Assembly: GCA_015485355.1 (NCBI GenBank)
Contig: WFTQ01000103.1
Location: 51,056-115,055, forward strand
Origin: a bacterium
GTDB taxonomy: Bacteria > Calditrichota > Calditrichia > RBG-13-44-9 > J042
DNA: 64,000 nucleotides
Direction of reading: 5' to 3'
How positions within the stretch are numbered: position 1 is the first letter of the stretch; each line of letters starts with the position of its first letter. Below the pieces are notes generated by a model that did no database searches, was not told the DNA's origin, and saw only the letters and a list, made by a program, of their open reading frames with translations. The position numbers and the translations under genes are program-made. This document shows, piece after piece, positions 56,338-64,000 of this stretch.

Positions 56338-57753
56338 TCAGGATGTTTTGCGGGAACGGGCCTGGCGGAGAACGGTTAGGCTCTCCACATGGTACGTCTG
56401 GGGGAACATATCGAAGGGACGAACGGTGTCGGCCCGATAGTGGTGGGCGGCAAATTGAGCCAGGTCTCGCACCAGGGTTCGGGGATTGCAGGAGACGTAA
56501 ACAATTTTTTCGGGTTGCAATGCGATGAGACGGCGGATGAGCGTGCCGGTGAGGCCCTTGCGGGGCGGATCGACGATGATGGTGGAAAAGGAGTGCCCCT
56601 GGTCGCGAAAATTCTGGAGAGATGCCTCTGCATCACCGAGGTGAAACTGAACGTTTAAAACCTGATTGTCCGTTGCATTCTGAAGGGCCGCTTGCACGGC
56701 TTCTTCGCTGGACTCGATGCCCACAACCCGGTGAACCCGGCGGGATACATACAGGGCAATGGTGCCGACCCCGGAAAATAAATCCAGGACCGTTTCGTGG
56801 GAGGAGAATTGACCCGCTTGAACCAGTGTTTCTAACAGGCGGAGCGTTTGAACCGAATTGACCTGAAAGAAGGTGTTGGGATAAATTCGGAATTGGTAGG
56901 GACCGATTTTTTCCTGAATAAAAGGCTCGCCCCAAATCAAAATGTTTTCCCGACCCAGAATGACGTTGCTTCTTTGAGGTTGAATATTGAAGTAGACGCT
57001 GGTGAGACGGGGCACATGACTTTTCAAGAGCTGAAGTGCGGCCTTCCAGTGTGGCAGTTCCGGGGTCGTGACCACGAGAATGACCATCACTTGATGGGTA
57101 AACATGCCTCTACGTACCACAATGTGGCGTAGAATGCCCTCGTGAGTATGTTCGTCGTAAATGGGAATCTGGTATCGAACGGCCCAATCTTTTAAAACCT
57201 GCAAAATGGTATTGGCATCTCGGGATTCCACGATGCAACGGTCAATGGGTACCACCCAGTGGGTACCCGATCGATACAGCCCGTAGAGGACCCGTTCCCC
57301 TTTTTTTTGAAAAGGCATTTGCGTTTTGTTGCGGTAGTAGAACGGTTCGGGCATACCCGTAACCGGTGCCACCGTGATGGGGCGCAGGGCGGGATACTCC
57401 AGGAGCAACTTTTGAATCAGGTGTTGTTTAAACTTCAGTTGCGAGTCGTAGTCCATGTGTTGCAGGTGACAGCCGCCGCATTCTTCAAAGTAGGGACAGG
57501 GGGGATCGACCCGCCTCGGGGATCGTTCCAGTATTTGTTTCAGAACAATGCGATCTTTTCGGGGACGATGGGGATGATATTCGACAACAACTTCTTCTCC
57601 CGGGAGGGTTTTTTCGATGGTGAGTTTATGGCGATGGTAAAAAGCAACCCCGGCTCCTTTGTCGTTGAGCATTTCGACCTTGGTGCGAATGCGAACGATG
57701 GGATCACGGGTTATCCGAGAAACCTTCCGCGGTCTTTTTTTCCACTTGCTCAT
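56338..57753 (-). CDS. TRAM-domain RNA (uracil-5-)-methyltransferase, RlmD type
   Basis: 471 residues. N-terminal TRAM domain to about 75 (KVEMLNDKGAGVAFYHRHK). An iron-sulfur site is made of C-x5-C-x2-C (CPYFEECGGC) plus a distal Cys in DRCIVES. The SAM-dependent C-terminal part has LFSGVGTIALYVSR and the catalytic Cys in VSCNPRTLVRDL. It methylates a uracil of 23S rRNA with SAM, most likely U1939 or U747 (RlmD/RlmC). The tail ends at KTS. Stands alone, separated from DUF72 by about 215 bases. Confidence 0.93.
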   Translation of the reverse strand: MSKWKKRPRKVSRITRDPIVRIRTKVEMLNDKGAGVAFYHRHKLTIEKTLPGEEVVVEYHPHRPRKDRIVLKQILERSPRRVDPPCPYFEECGGCHLQHMDYDSQLKFKQHLIQKLLLEYPALRPITVAPVTGMPEPFYYRNKTQMPFQKKGERVLYGLYRSGTHWVVPIDRCIVESRDANTILQVLKDWAVRYQIPIYDEHTHEGILRHIVVRRGMFTHQVMVILVVTTPELPHWKAALQLLKSHVPRLTSVYFNIQPQRSNVILGRENILIWGEPFIQEKIGPYQFRIYPNTFFQVNSVQTLRLLETLVQAGQFSSHETVLDLFSGVGTIALYVSRRVHRVVGIESSEEAVQAALQNATDNQVLNVQFHLGDAEASLQNFRDQGHSFSTIIVDPPRKGLTGTLIRRLIALQPEKIVYVSCNPRTLVRDLAQFAAHHYRADTVRPFDMFPQTYHVESLTVLRQARSRKTS

Positions 57754-57967
57754 GGGAACCCGATCATCCTAACGAATCGCCTCGTATCCGGGAATATTAT
57801 TCACAAAAACCTGCACGGCTTCTGCCTCTGCAGGGGCGGCAAAATCTAAAATGGTTCGCTATGGAATCCTAACATTTTCTGAATTTTTCACCGTTGAAAC
57901 ATGGCGACCCGCCGCCGGGGGATAGCACGTCCGGTTCCCGGGGAAATTGCTGCCGAGCGGTTTTCCC

Positions 57968-58744
57968 TCACCGGGTCCCGCGGATGTTGGATATAGAGGC
58001 TTTCAGGTAGTGGTGAACCCGCGCTTGAAGGGTGCGGGCGTTTTTCACCGCGTATCCTTCCACGTCGTTGTTAAAGAATGCCCACACCTCCAGCCCCTGG
58101 TGCGCCCACTGTACCATTTTCTGAGCCCATGCATCCAGAAAGGTCTCGGGATAATCCGAGGCGTAAAGTCGTCCCGGACCATGGAAACGCAAGTAAACAA
58201 AATCGCCGGTCACGGTTTCCAGATAGGGGAAGCGTCCCCCGGAATGGGCGATGACGAAGGCGATGCCATAGGCCCGCAATGCATTCAGCGCCTGGGGAGC
58301 GAACCAGGAATCGTGGCGGACCTCCAGGGCAAACCGATACTCGGCATAGTGTTCATGAAGGAGACGAAAAAAATCCTTTGTTTGGGCCGAATCGAAGGGC
58401 ATGCTGGGGGGCAGCTGGATTAAGATGGGCCCCATTTTTTTCTTCAGGACGGCAAAGACCCGAAAAAATGTTGCCAGGGCTTCCTCTACCTGAATCAACT
58501 TTTTCTGGTGAGTAATCAGGCGGCTTAGTTTGGGGCAGATGCGGAAGTGTTCCGGGGTGCGGGTCAGCCAGCCCTCCACTACCGCGGGTTTGGGCAGGCG
58601 ATAGAAACTGGCGTTTAATTCGGTACAATCAAAATGCTTCACATAATATTCCAGGAATTCGACGGGCTTCATTCCCGAAGGATAGAAACGGCCCACCCAG
58701 TGTTTGTAGCTCCATCCCGAAGTGCCTATCCGGATATCGGCCAT
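57968..58744 (-). CDS. DUF72 family protein
   Basis: 258 residues, TIM-barrel-like family. Conserved: IRIGTSGWSYKHWVGRFYP at the N-terminus, the ELNASFYRLP segment, FALEVRHDSWF, YLRFHGPGRLYASDYP, and FFNNDVEGYAVKNA near the C-terminus. The role of the family is unknown; a nuclease- or isomerase-like role has been suggested from its fold, without proof. It stands alone. ATG 58744 is preceded by GGGGGAAA. Confidence 0.94.
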   Translation of the reverse strand: MADIRIGTSGWSYKHWVGRFYPSGMKPVEFLEYYVKHFDCTELNASFYRLPKPAVVEGWLTRTPEHFRICPKLSRLITHQKKLIQVEEALATFFRVFAVLKKKMGPILIQLPPSMPFDSAQTKDFFRLLHEHYAEYRFALEVRHDSWFAPQALNALRAYGIAFVIAHSGGRFPYLETVTGDFVYLRFHGPGRLYASDYPETFLDAWAQKMVQWAHQGLEVWAFFNNDVEGYAVKNARTLQARVHHYLKASISNIRGTR

Positions 58745-58917
58745 GGTTTCCCCCTTACCGTTTGGTTATCGGAACCGCTATAGGTATTATACGTGTGGAT
58801 GGAGGCGAATTTTCGTCATCAATAAAAAGATGGGATGGAATGGGTTTCCGGAGGTGCGTTCTGAACCCTGAAAAGGGTACGCCTTCGGACCCCACCGCGA
58901 TTCCCGAAAGGCAAGTG

Positions 58918-60093
58918 TTAAAGATCCTTCAATAAGGTGCGCAAAATTTCTAAACCCCTGTCGATGTGCTGTGTCTCAATGATCAGAGGGGGTAAGAAGC
59001 GCAAAACGTTGCCGGCTGTGCTGTTGAGAACAATCCCTTTCTCCATCCCCTTCAGCACCAGCGGGAAGGTTTCGATGTGCATTTCCAGAGCCGCCATTAA
59101 TCCCATACCGCGTACCGTTTTGATGAGTGCAGGAAATTCGTTTTGCAGTTCCTGTAACCGGGATAATAGATAGAGACCCGTTTGTTGCACCTGTTGAAGG
59201 AGGTTGTTGGCTTCGATTTCCTGGATCACGGCCAATCCGGCGGCGCAGCTCAGGGGGTTACCGCCGAATGTGGTCCCGTGTTCTCCCCTTTGTAGCACAT
59301 CGACCAAGGGAGCGCTGACCAGGAAGGCCCCCAGGGGGAGTCCTCCCCCCAGAGCCTTGGCCGAGGCCGCCAGATCGGGTTGGAAATCAAAATGTTGATA
59401 GGCCATAAACTTTCCGGTGCGTCCCACGCCGGCCTGGATTTCATCGGCCACCACCAGCAGTTCGTGGTGGTGCCTGGCCGCCTGGATGGCCTCCACAAAT
59501 TCCGGCCGTGCGGGAACTATTCCCCCTTCGCCCTGAATGAATTCCAGAAAGATGGCCGCCGTCCGGCTGTTCACGGTTGCAAGCAGCGCATCCGGATCAT
59601 TATAGGGAAGCTGCACCACGCCCGGGAGAAGAGGGGTGAAACTGTTTTGATATTTTTTTTGCGCCGTAATCGAAAGCGCACCCAGGGTACGCCCGTGAAA
59701 GGCATTCTCAAAACAAATGATGTGGTCCTTCTGACGTTCTTTGCCCCATTTTTTAACAATCTTCAGAATGCCTTCGATGGCCTCCGTTCCGCTGTTGGTG
59801 AAAAAGAGCCGGTTGTAGTGGGTATGATGCAAGAGCTTCCGGGCCAGTGCTATCTGAACATCCTGCACAAAAAAGTTGCTCAGATGCAGGTTGCGATGAA
59901 GTTGCCGGACAATGGCCTGTTGAACCCGGGGATGCTGATATCCCAATGCGTTCACACCCAGCCCGCTAAAAAAGTCCAGGTAAGCCTTTCCCTGGCGATC
60001 GTACAGGTAGACGCCCTTTCCGTACTGGATTTCCAGGGGCAATCTGCGATAAACGGGTAAAAAATATGTCTCAGCTTCCGCAATTCCATGCAT
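58918..60093 (-). CDS. Class III PLP aminotransferase, acetylornithine (ArgD)-like
   Basis: 391 residues. PLP-binding fold type I class III. The binding Asp is in VVADEIQAGVGRTGKF, and the catalytic Lys in SAKALGGGLPLGAF. The first half has NSGTEAIEGILKIVKKWG and a FENAFHGRTLGALS segment. Closest by layout to acetylornithine/succinylornithine aminotransferases of arginine synthesis; other omega-amino acid aminotransferases cannot be excluded. No arg genes are nearby. GAAAGG precedes ATG 60093. Confidence 0.9.
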   Translation of the reverse strand: MHGIAEAETYFLPVYRRLPLEIQYGKGVYLYDRQGKAYLDFFSGLGVNALGYQHPRVQQAIVRQLHRNLHLSNFFVQDVQIALARKLLHHTHYNRLFFTNSGTEAIEGILKIVKKWGKERQKDHIICFENAFHGRTLGALSITAQKKYQNSFTPLLPGVVQLPYNDPDALLATVNSRTAAIFLEFIQGEGGIVPARPEFVEAIQAARHHHELLVVADEIQAGVGRTGKFMAYQHFDFQPDLAASAKALGGGLPLGAFLVSAPLVDVLQRGEHGTTFGGNPLSCAAGLAVIQEIEANNLLQQVQQTGLYLLSRLQELQNEFPALIKTVRGMGLMAALEMHIETFPLVLKGMEKGIVLNSTAGNVLRFLPPLIIETQHIDRGLEILRTLLKDL

Positions 60094-60241
60094 GGGGCTT
60101 TCCTTTCTGTTGGCGGCTCACCCCGGGGAAGTCGTCGGATCGGAGTGCGCCCTATTGGTCGCATTTGGGGTTACCGGCGCCGGGGACCAATGAAAAAGAG
60201 AACCGCATATCCGCCGGTTCCACAAGACCCAAATTACGTTT

Positions 60242-60269
60242 TTGAAACACCCGCAACTTTTTTTATATT
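60242..60269 (+). promoter_or_regulatory. Predicted sigma-70 promoter for the RsbW-like gene
   Basis: TTGAAA (60242-60247), 16-base spacer, TATATT (60264-60269). Predicted start near 60276, 22 bases before ATG 60298. The promoter lies inside the longer open frame that begins at 60190, which argues for the later start. Confidence 0.6.
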
Positions 60270-60297
60270 CGAAGCACCAAATATAATTGTTCAACGG

Positions 60298-60744
60298 ATG
60301 AAAGGCAAAAAAAGAAAAGCTATCCCTTACGACGATGTGCTGGTGATTTCCAGTAACTTTGCCAACTTGGTCAGGGTGGAGAAGTTTTCCCGTCGCATTT
60401 CCCGCAAGGCCCGCCTGACCGAGGACCAGGGAGAGAACCTGGCCATTGCATTAACGGAGTTGGTGAACAATGCCATAATTCACGGAAATAAATCGGATCC
60501 TCGCAAACAGGTCGGGATTTATGTGCAGTATAAGCCCGATCGGGTGGAAGTTTCTGTGTTGGATGAGGGAGAAGGATTTGATCCCACCACACTGGAAAAT
60601 CCCACCGATCCCGAAAATCTCTGGAAGGAGAACGGGCGGGGGATTTTTCTGGTGCAGCACCTGATCGACGAATTACTTTTTGAACAGACTCCCCAGGGTC
60701 TGATGGTCACCATGATCATTTCCCGGTCAAAAGAACAAAAATAA
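60298..60744 (+). CDS. RsbW-like ATP-binding regulator (HATPase fold)
   Basis: 148 residues from ATG 60298. The GHKL ATP-binding motifs are intact: N-box ALTELVNNAIIHGNK, G1 box VLDEGEGFDP and G2 box NGRGIFLVQHL. This single-domain form matches the serine-kinase/anti-sigma proteins of the RsbW/SpoIIAB type. They phosphorylate an STAS antagonist or bind a sigma factor. Neither partner is in the neighbourhood. In-frame ATG 60190 is possible but lies before a good promoter; neither start has a strong ribosome site. Confidence 0.88.
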   Translation: MKGKKRKAIPYDDVLVISSNFANLVRVEKFSRRISRKARLTEDQGENLAIALTELVNNAIIHGNKSDPRKQVGIYVQYKPDRVEVSVLDEGEGFDPTTLENPTDPENLWKENGRGIFLVQHLIDELLFEQTPQGLMVTMIISRSKEQK

Positions 60745-60942
60745 TGTTTCATTGGCCCGGGAGAACCGCCCGTGGCCCGGGCGAGTCTGGCAAGACCGCC
60801 TGGATGCCCTTTGAGAGCGGTGGCGGGCTTTTCCCCGGGGAGCGGGGAATATGGAACAGAGGCTGGAAACCGATGAAGAATGGGGTTTTCAGCAGGCCGT
60901 TCCTCCGCAGCTTTTGTCAAACCATCATCCTCCGACAACGTT

Positions 60943-62199
60943 TTATTTATACCGTAACCAGCGGATCATTTCGGGTAACGTGGGCCGTTTTCCGTACATC
61001 AGGATCCCGACGCGGTAGATTTTGGCGGACACCCAGGTACCGGCAAAGATGGCTGCCAGGTTTATCCCTATGGCGCCCCAGATTTCGTACCAGGGTGGCA
61101 TCATTAAAGTAACCCGCAGGAACATGAGCATCGGGGTGAAGAAGGGAACAAACGAAAGTATCTGGGACCATGGGGTCGCCGGATCCCGCACCACGGTAAA
61201 ACTGATGATGAAAGGTATGACGACCAGGATGGTGATCGGGGTGGAGAGCGATTGAGCGTCTTCCTGACTGGAGGACATGGCTCCCACGGCGGCGAAAAGC
61301 GTGGAAATCTGAAAATAGCCCAGCAGGAAGAATATGATGAAATACAGCAATACGACGGGAGAGATACTGATGTATTGCAGAAGATGGGGGTGGGAAGCGG
61401 CCGCGAAGGCAAAAACGCCCAGGGCCATGCCCACCCAGATAAGGTATTGGATCAACCCCACCATTCCAACGCCGAAGACTTTGCCCATCATCAATTGGAA
61501 GGCACTGGTTGAAGAGAGTAAAACTTCCACAATCCGGGAAGTTTTTTCTTCCAGAACCCCGCGCATGGTGGCATTGCCGTAAAGCAGACTGGTCATGTAC
61601 AGAATCATTAAGAAAACAAAGGCCGTAACCCATTCCTGTCCCAGCTGTTTTTCCCGCGCTTCACCCTTTTCAATTTTAATCGTTTTGATGGTCAGCCGGG
61701 TGCTCAATCGTTCGATAAGTTCGGGATTGATGCCGGCATGGAGCAATTTCTGTCGGTTCAATACCTGGTTAATCCGGTCTCGAATCGTTTGAATAAATTC
61801 CATATCACTGATGCTTTTGCCCATGTAAATCAAGGTGCCTCCCCGCATGGCGTCCGCCGGTATGACAACCACCGCCTTAAGCTGCTTCCGTTCCAGTTGC
61901 TGGAGAAACCTGGGACGCTGTGCGGCGTAGGTGAGCGAATCGATAATGGTTAATACAAAACGGGGTTGCCCATTGGTCAGGGTATCGTTAAAGGCGGAAG
62001 GTAAATGAGCCGCTAAGTCGTCGGTTTTGTCCACAATTAAAAGATTGACCGGTTTCGTTTCCGTAAGGCTCATGAAGAATGCCGGACCAAACATGATGCC
62101 GATCATAAAGATGGGCCCCAGAACGGTGCCGATTAAAAAGCCCTTTGTGAATACCTTGGTTTTGATTTCCCGTTTAATGAGTGCAAGGGTTTTATTCAT
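60943..62199 (-). CDS. ABC-2 type transporter permease (NatB-like)
   Basis: 418 residues. N-terminal membrane helix after a short basic start (KTKVFTKGFLIGTVLGPIFMI), a long extracytoplasmic loop (about 50-190) and about 5 helices in the second half with VLEEKTSRIVEVLLSSTSAFQLMMGK, typical of NatB/YhaP exporters. Its start overlaps the ATPase gene's stop by 8 bases. Together they form a Na+ or small-molecule exporter, with the substrate unknown. Confidence 0.92.
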   Translation of the reverse strand: MNKTLALIKREIKTKVFTKGFLIGTVLGPIFMIGIMFGPAFFMSLTETKPVNLLIVDKTDDLAAHLPSAFNDTLTNGQPRFVLTIIDSLTYAAQRPRFLQQLERKQLKAVVVIPADAMRGGTLIYMGKSISDMEFIQTIRDRINQVLNRQKLLHAGINPELIERLSTRLTIKTIKIEKGEAREKQLGQEWVTAFVFLMILYMTSLLYGNATMRGVLEEKTSRIVEVLLSSTSAFQLMMGKVFGVGMVGLIQYLIWVGMALGVFAFAAASHPHLLQYISISPVVLLYFIIFFLLGYFQISTLFAAVGAMSSSQEDAQSLSTPITILVVIPFIISFTVVRDPATPWSQILSFVPFFTPMLMFLRVTLMMPPWYEIWGAIGINLAAIFAGTWVSAKIYRVGILMYGKRPTLPEMIRWLRYK

Positions 62200-63103
62200 C
62201 GCCGTTTCCTCCCCCTACCATCTCGATGAAGATGTCGTTCAGGCTGGTTTCCATGGCTTCGAAACGAGTGACTTCCAATCCGGATCGGGCAATGGCACGA
62301 AACAGATCCCGCGGGGCGGCTTGATCGTGTAACCGGATTTCCATATAATTCCCATAATCGTTCACCCGTTCCACCATAGGCAAGGAAGCGATGAACCGGG
62401 CGTCGCCATTGTATTCCAGTTGGACGGCGTTGTGGCTGTAGCGCTGCTTGATCTCCGCCAGCGATCCCTGCAGGACCACCGCACCCTGATTGATCAGACA
62501 GATCTCTTCGCAAAGCTTTTCCGCCTGATCCATTAAATGGGTGGAAAGGATGATGGTTTTACCGGATTGTTTGAGTTCCAGCAAAATATCTTTCAATAAT
62601 TTGGTGTTGATGGGATCCAGACCGGCGAAGGGCTCATCCATGATGATCAGGTCGGGATCGTGTAGAATGGTGCCAATGAACTGGACTTTTTGTTGCATCC
62701 CCTTGGATAGCTCCTGCACTTTTTTGTGAGCCCATGACTCCAGTTCAAAGCGTTCCAGCCATTTCAGGGCGCCCTGCCGGGCCCGGTGGGCGGTTAGTCC
62801 CTTCATTTCTCCCAGGAATTGGAGATGATCTATCACCTTCATTTTGGGGTATAATCCCCGTTCTTCAGGCAAATACCCAATACGATTTTTGTGCTCTTCC
62901 CGAAATTGGCTCCCAAAAATTTCAATCCGTCCCTCGTCGGGAATGATGATGTTCATGATCATGCGCATAGTCGTGGTTTTACCGGCACCGTTCGGCCCCA
63001 ATAAACCGAACATACGGCCCGGTTCAATGTGGAAAGACACCTGGTCCACCGCCCTGTAATGGTCGTAAAATTTGCTTATCCGATCCACTTTCAATAGAGC
63101 CAT
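62192..63103 (-). CDS. ABC transporter ATP-binding protein (NatA-like)
   Basis: 303 residues. Walker A GPNGAGKTT near 36-44, signature LSKGMQQKVQ, Walker B LIIMDEPFAGLDP, H-loop STHLMDQAEKLCE. The C-terminal 80 residues have the DUF4162-like extension seen in NatA/EcfA-like exporter ATPases. First gene of the two-gene exporter operon. A non-standard AT-rich region (63280-63340) precedes it and may hold the promoter. Confidence 0.94.
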   Translation of the reverse strand: MALLKVDRISKFYDHYRAVDQVSFHIEPGRMFGLLGPNGAGKTTTMRMIMNIIIPDEGRIEIFGSQFREEHKNRIGYLPEERGLYPKMKVIDHLQFLGEMKGLTAHRARQGALKWLERFELESWAHKKVQELSKGMQQKVQFIGTILHDPDLIIMDEPFAGLDPINTKLLKDILLELKQSGKTIILSTHLMDQAEKLCEEICLINQGAVVLQGSLAEIKQRYSHNAVQLEYNGDARFIASLPMVERVNDYGNYMEIRLHDQAAPRDLFRAIARSGLEVTRFEAMETSLNDIFIEMVGGGNGDE

Positions 63104-63729
63104 AATGCCACCCCTTGATTATTGAATGCCGATCCGTTGTCGTTGATGATCCCGAGCATTGGTACGCCGACGAAGCCCCTGAATGAACGGGAATCCATGA
63201 TACGATCGTATCGCTTCTCCGCCCTATACCGGTTTCCGGAGAAACCGACGGGTGCCATTGACCTACCCACCATTCTCTAAATATAATGTAAACGTTTTCA
63301 GCCGAAATATTCGGTGAAAAAATATTTTTCTGGAATGTTGCGGTTGCCTTTTCAGGAGTCGCAAAGGCGTCAAGAAACGCCTTCTCATGGTGGGTGTCTT
63401 GGAAAAAGTTCCCGCCCGCGTCCCAAAGGGGCAATGGGGAACGATCGGGTGAGGAGAATGGAAACGATGAATGACCCTGGGGTTTGCTGATGGAGGGTCT
63501 CCCTTCTGAGGGGGGATTCACCGGGAAAAGGCGAGTTTCTTCTGGATTCACCGGCAGGAAGTCCCGTCAATATTCAGACGTAGGAGTTCGACGGCACGCT
63601 GTTGCTGTGCAAACGGGGAATTGTCATTTCCGCTTGACACGCTACATCCCAAATCAAAACGGGACTAATAAAAATAAAACAAATCTCTTTTATGAACCGC
63701 ATTGGATACCCTCCTTATGCCTTTTAAAC
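63104..63729. other. Spacer between the ABC operon and the right-edge gene
   Basis: About 626 bases. The left half includes AT-rich stretches such as TTATATTT near 63278 (minus). Open frames here translate to low-complexity Arg/Pro/Ser sequence. From about 63640 onwards the composition becomes clearly AT-richer. I find no gene, terminator or repeat that I can support. Confidence 0.4.
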
Positions 63730-64000
63730 TTATCGTTTCCTTTTCCCTATTAAAATCGCAGCGTTTGGATTCGAAAAAACGATACCACAGGCAACAACCA
63801 AATCTCCCTTGACGTCTACAGAAAAATACCGAATATCCCAGGTCGGCCAGGAAAAATATTTTTTCACACTCATTCCATTATAATGCAAAACAACATCCCG
63901 ACTCCCTACCGCAAACCAATCATTTAGGGCATTTCCCTTTATACTCCATATAGCCCCCTGCGGCTCAACATGGAGTATTTTATAATACGATGCATAACTA
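63730..64000 (-). CDS. C-terminal end of a beta-propeller-like protein (runs off right edge)
   Basis: An open frame enters from the right edge and stops at TAA 63732-63730, leaving 90 residues. The segments ALNDWFAVGSRDVVLHYNGM and VDVKGDLVVACG are repeats of the form N-D-x-F-x-V-G...H-Y-N-G, seen in secreted beta-propeller proteins of FCB bacteria. A short basic tail IGKRKR ends it. The start lies outside the window. Composition is AT-richer than the rest, which may point to a different history. Confidence 0.7.
   Translation of the reverse strand, partial: SYASYYKILHVEPQGAIWSIKGNALNDWFAVGSRDVVLHYNGMSVKKYFSWPTWDIRYFSVDVKGDLVVACGIVFSNPNAAILIGKRKR

Overview
The window reads as a stretch of chromosome from a free-living, Gram-negative bacterium of the FCB group outside Bacteroidota proper; Calditrichota or KSB1-like lineages are the best guess. 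This rests on TonB-dependent receptors with an ECF sigma/FecR pair, a secreted protein with an NPFNP-type C-terminal sorting domain, Na+/solute symporters and a TreT-type trehalose synthase (common in thermophiles). No rRNA is present, so the placement is inference. Base composition is about 50-55% GC except for an AT-richer right end. I see no CRISPR array, insertion sequence, integrase or prophage.

Layout. 1-1050: a truncated DUF5916-type secreted protein and tRNA-Asp. 1170-5565 (minus): gltX followed by a sensor protein with a degenerate kinase domain and a sigma-54 activator. 6009-9564 (plus): epimerase, four-repeat PEGA membrane protein, alpha/beta hydrolase. 9877-11930 (plus): VTT membrane protein, PgsA-like enzyme and HAD phosphatase, probably phospholipid-related. 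12271-14574: orphan chemoreceptor. 15057-23061: proteostasis block tig-clpP-clpX-lon, then groES-groEL (minus) under a CIRCE operator. 23273-27110 (plus): RNase H-like protein, a frameshifted sugar nucleotidyltransferase, enoyl-CoA hydratase, an orphan PTS IIB and YjbQ. 27111-27568 (minus): two small related unknown proteins behind a candidate sigma-54 promoter. 28146-34348 (minus): nucleoside uptake and salvage (udk, tdk, nupC, purine nucleoside phosphorylase) interleaved with sppA and a second PgsA. 34484-38056 (minus): ComEA-like protein and hrcA-grpE-dnaJ. 38518-53596 (plus): ECF sigma, FecR, two tandem TonB receptors, two SSS symporters, an SPS-like glycosyltransferase, a P-loop kinase and TreT. 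53702-63103: thioesterase, secreted beta-helix protein, RlmD-type methyltransferase, DUF72, ArgD-like aminotransferase, RsbW-like ATPase and an ABC exporter. 63730-64000: the 3' end of a beta-propeller-like protein.

Main observations. (i) ClpP carries Asn in place of the catalytic Asp, as in Listeria ClpP1. (ii) The long-form RmlA-type gene at 23927 is broken by one missing A near 24394. (iii) Two sites with the sigma-54 layout GG-N10-GT lie 22-28 bases before the predicted transcripts' start codons, one in front of the unknown small-protein pair and one in front of the secreted beta-helix protein; each has an inverted repeat at enhancer distance, and the window also encodes a sigma-54 activator. 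(iv) The 15-kb ECF/FecR/TonB/SSS/glycosyltransferase block looks like a coordinated system for taking up a carbohydrate and building or recycling a non-reducing disaccharide. (v) Housekeeping promoters repeatedly use the -10 hexamer TATATT.
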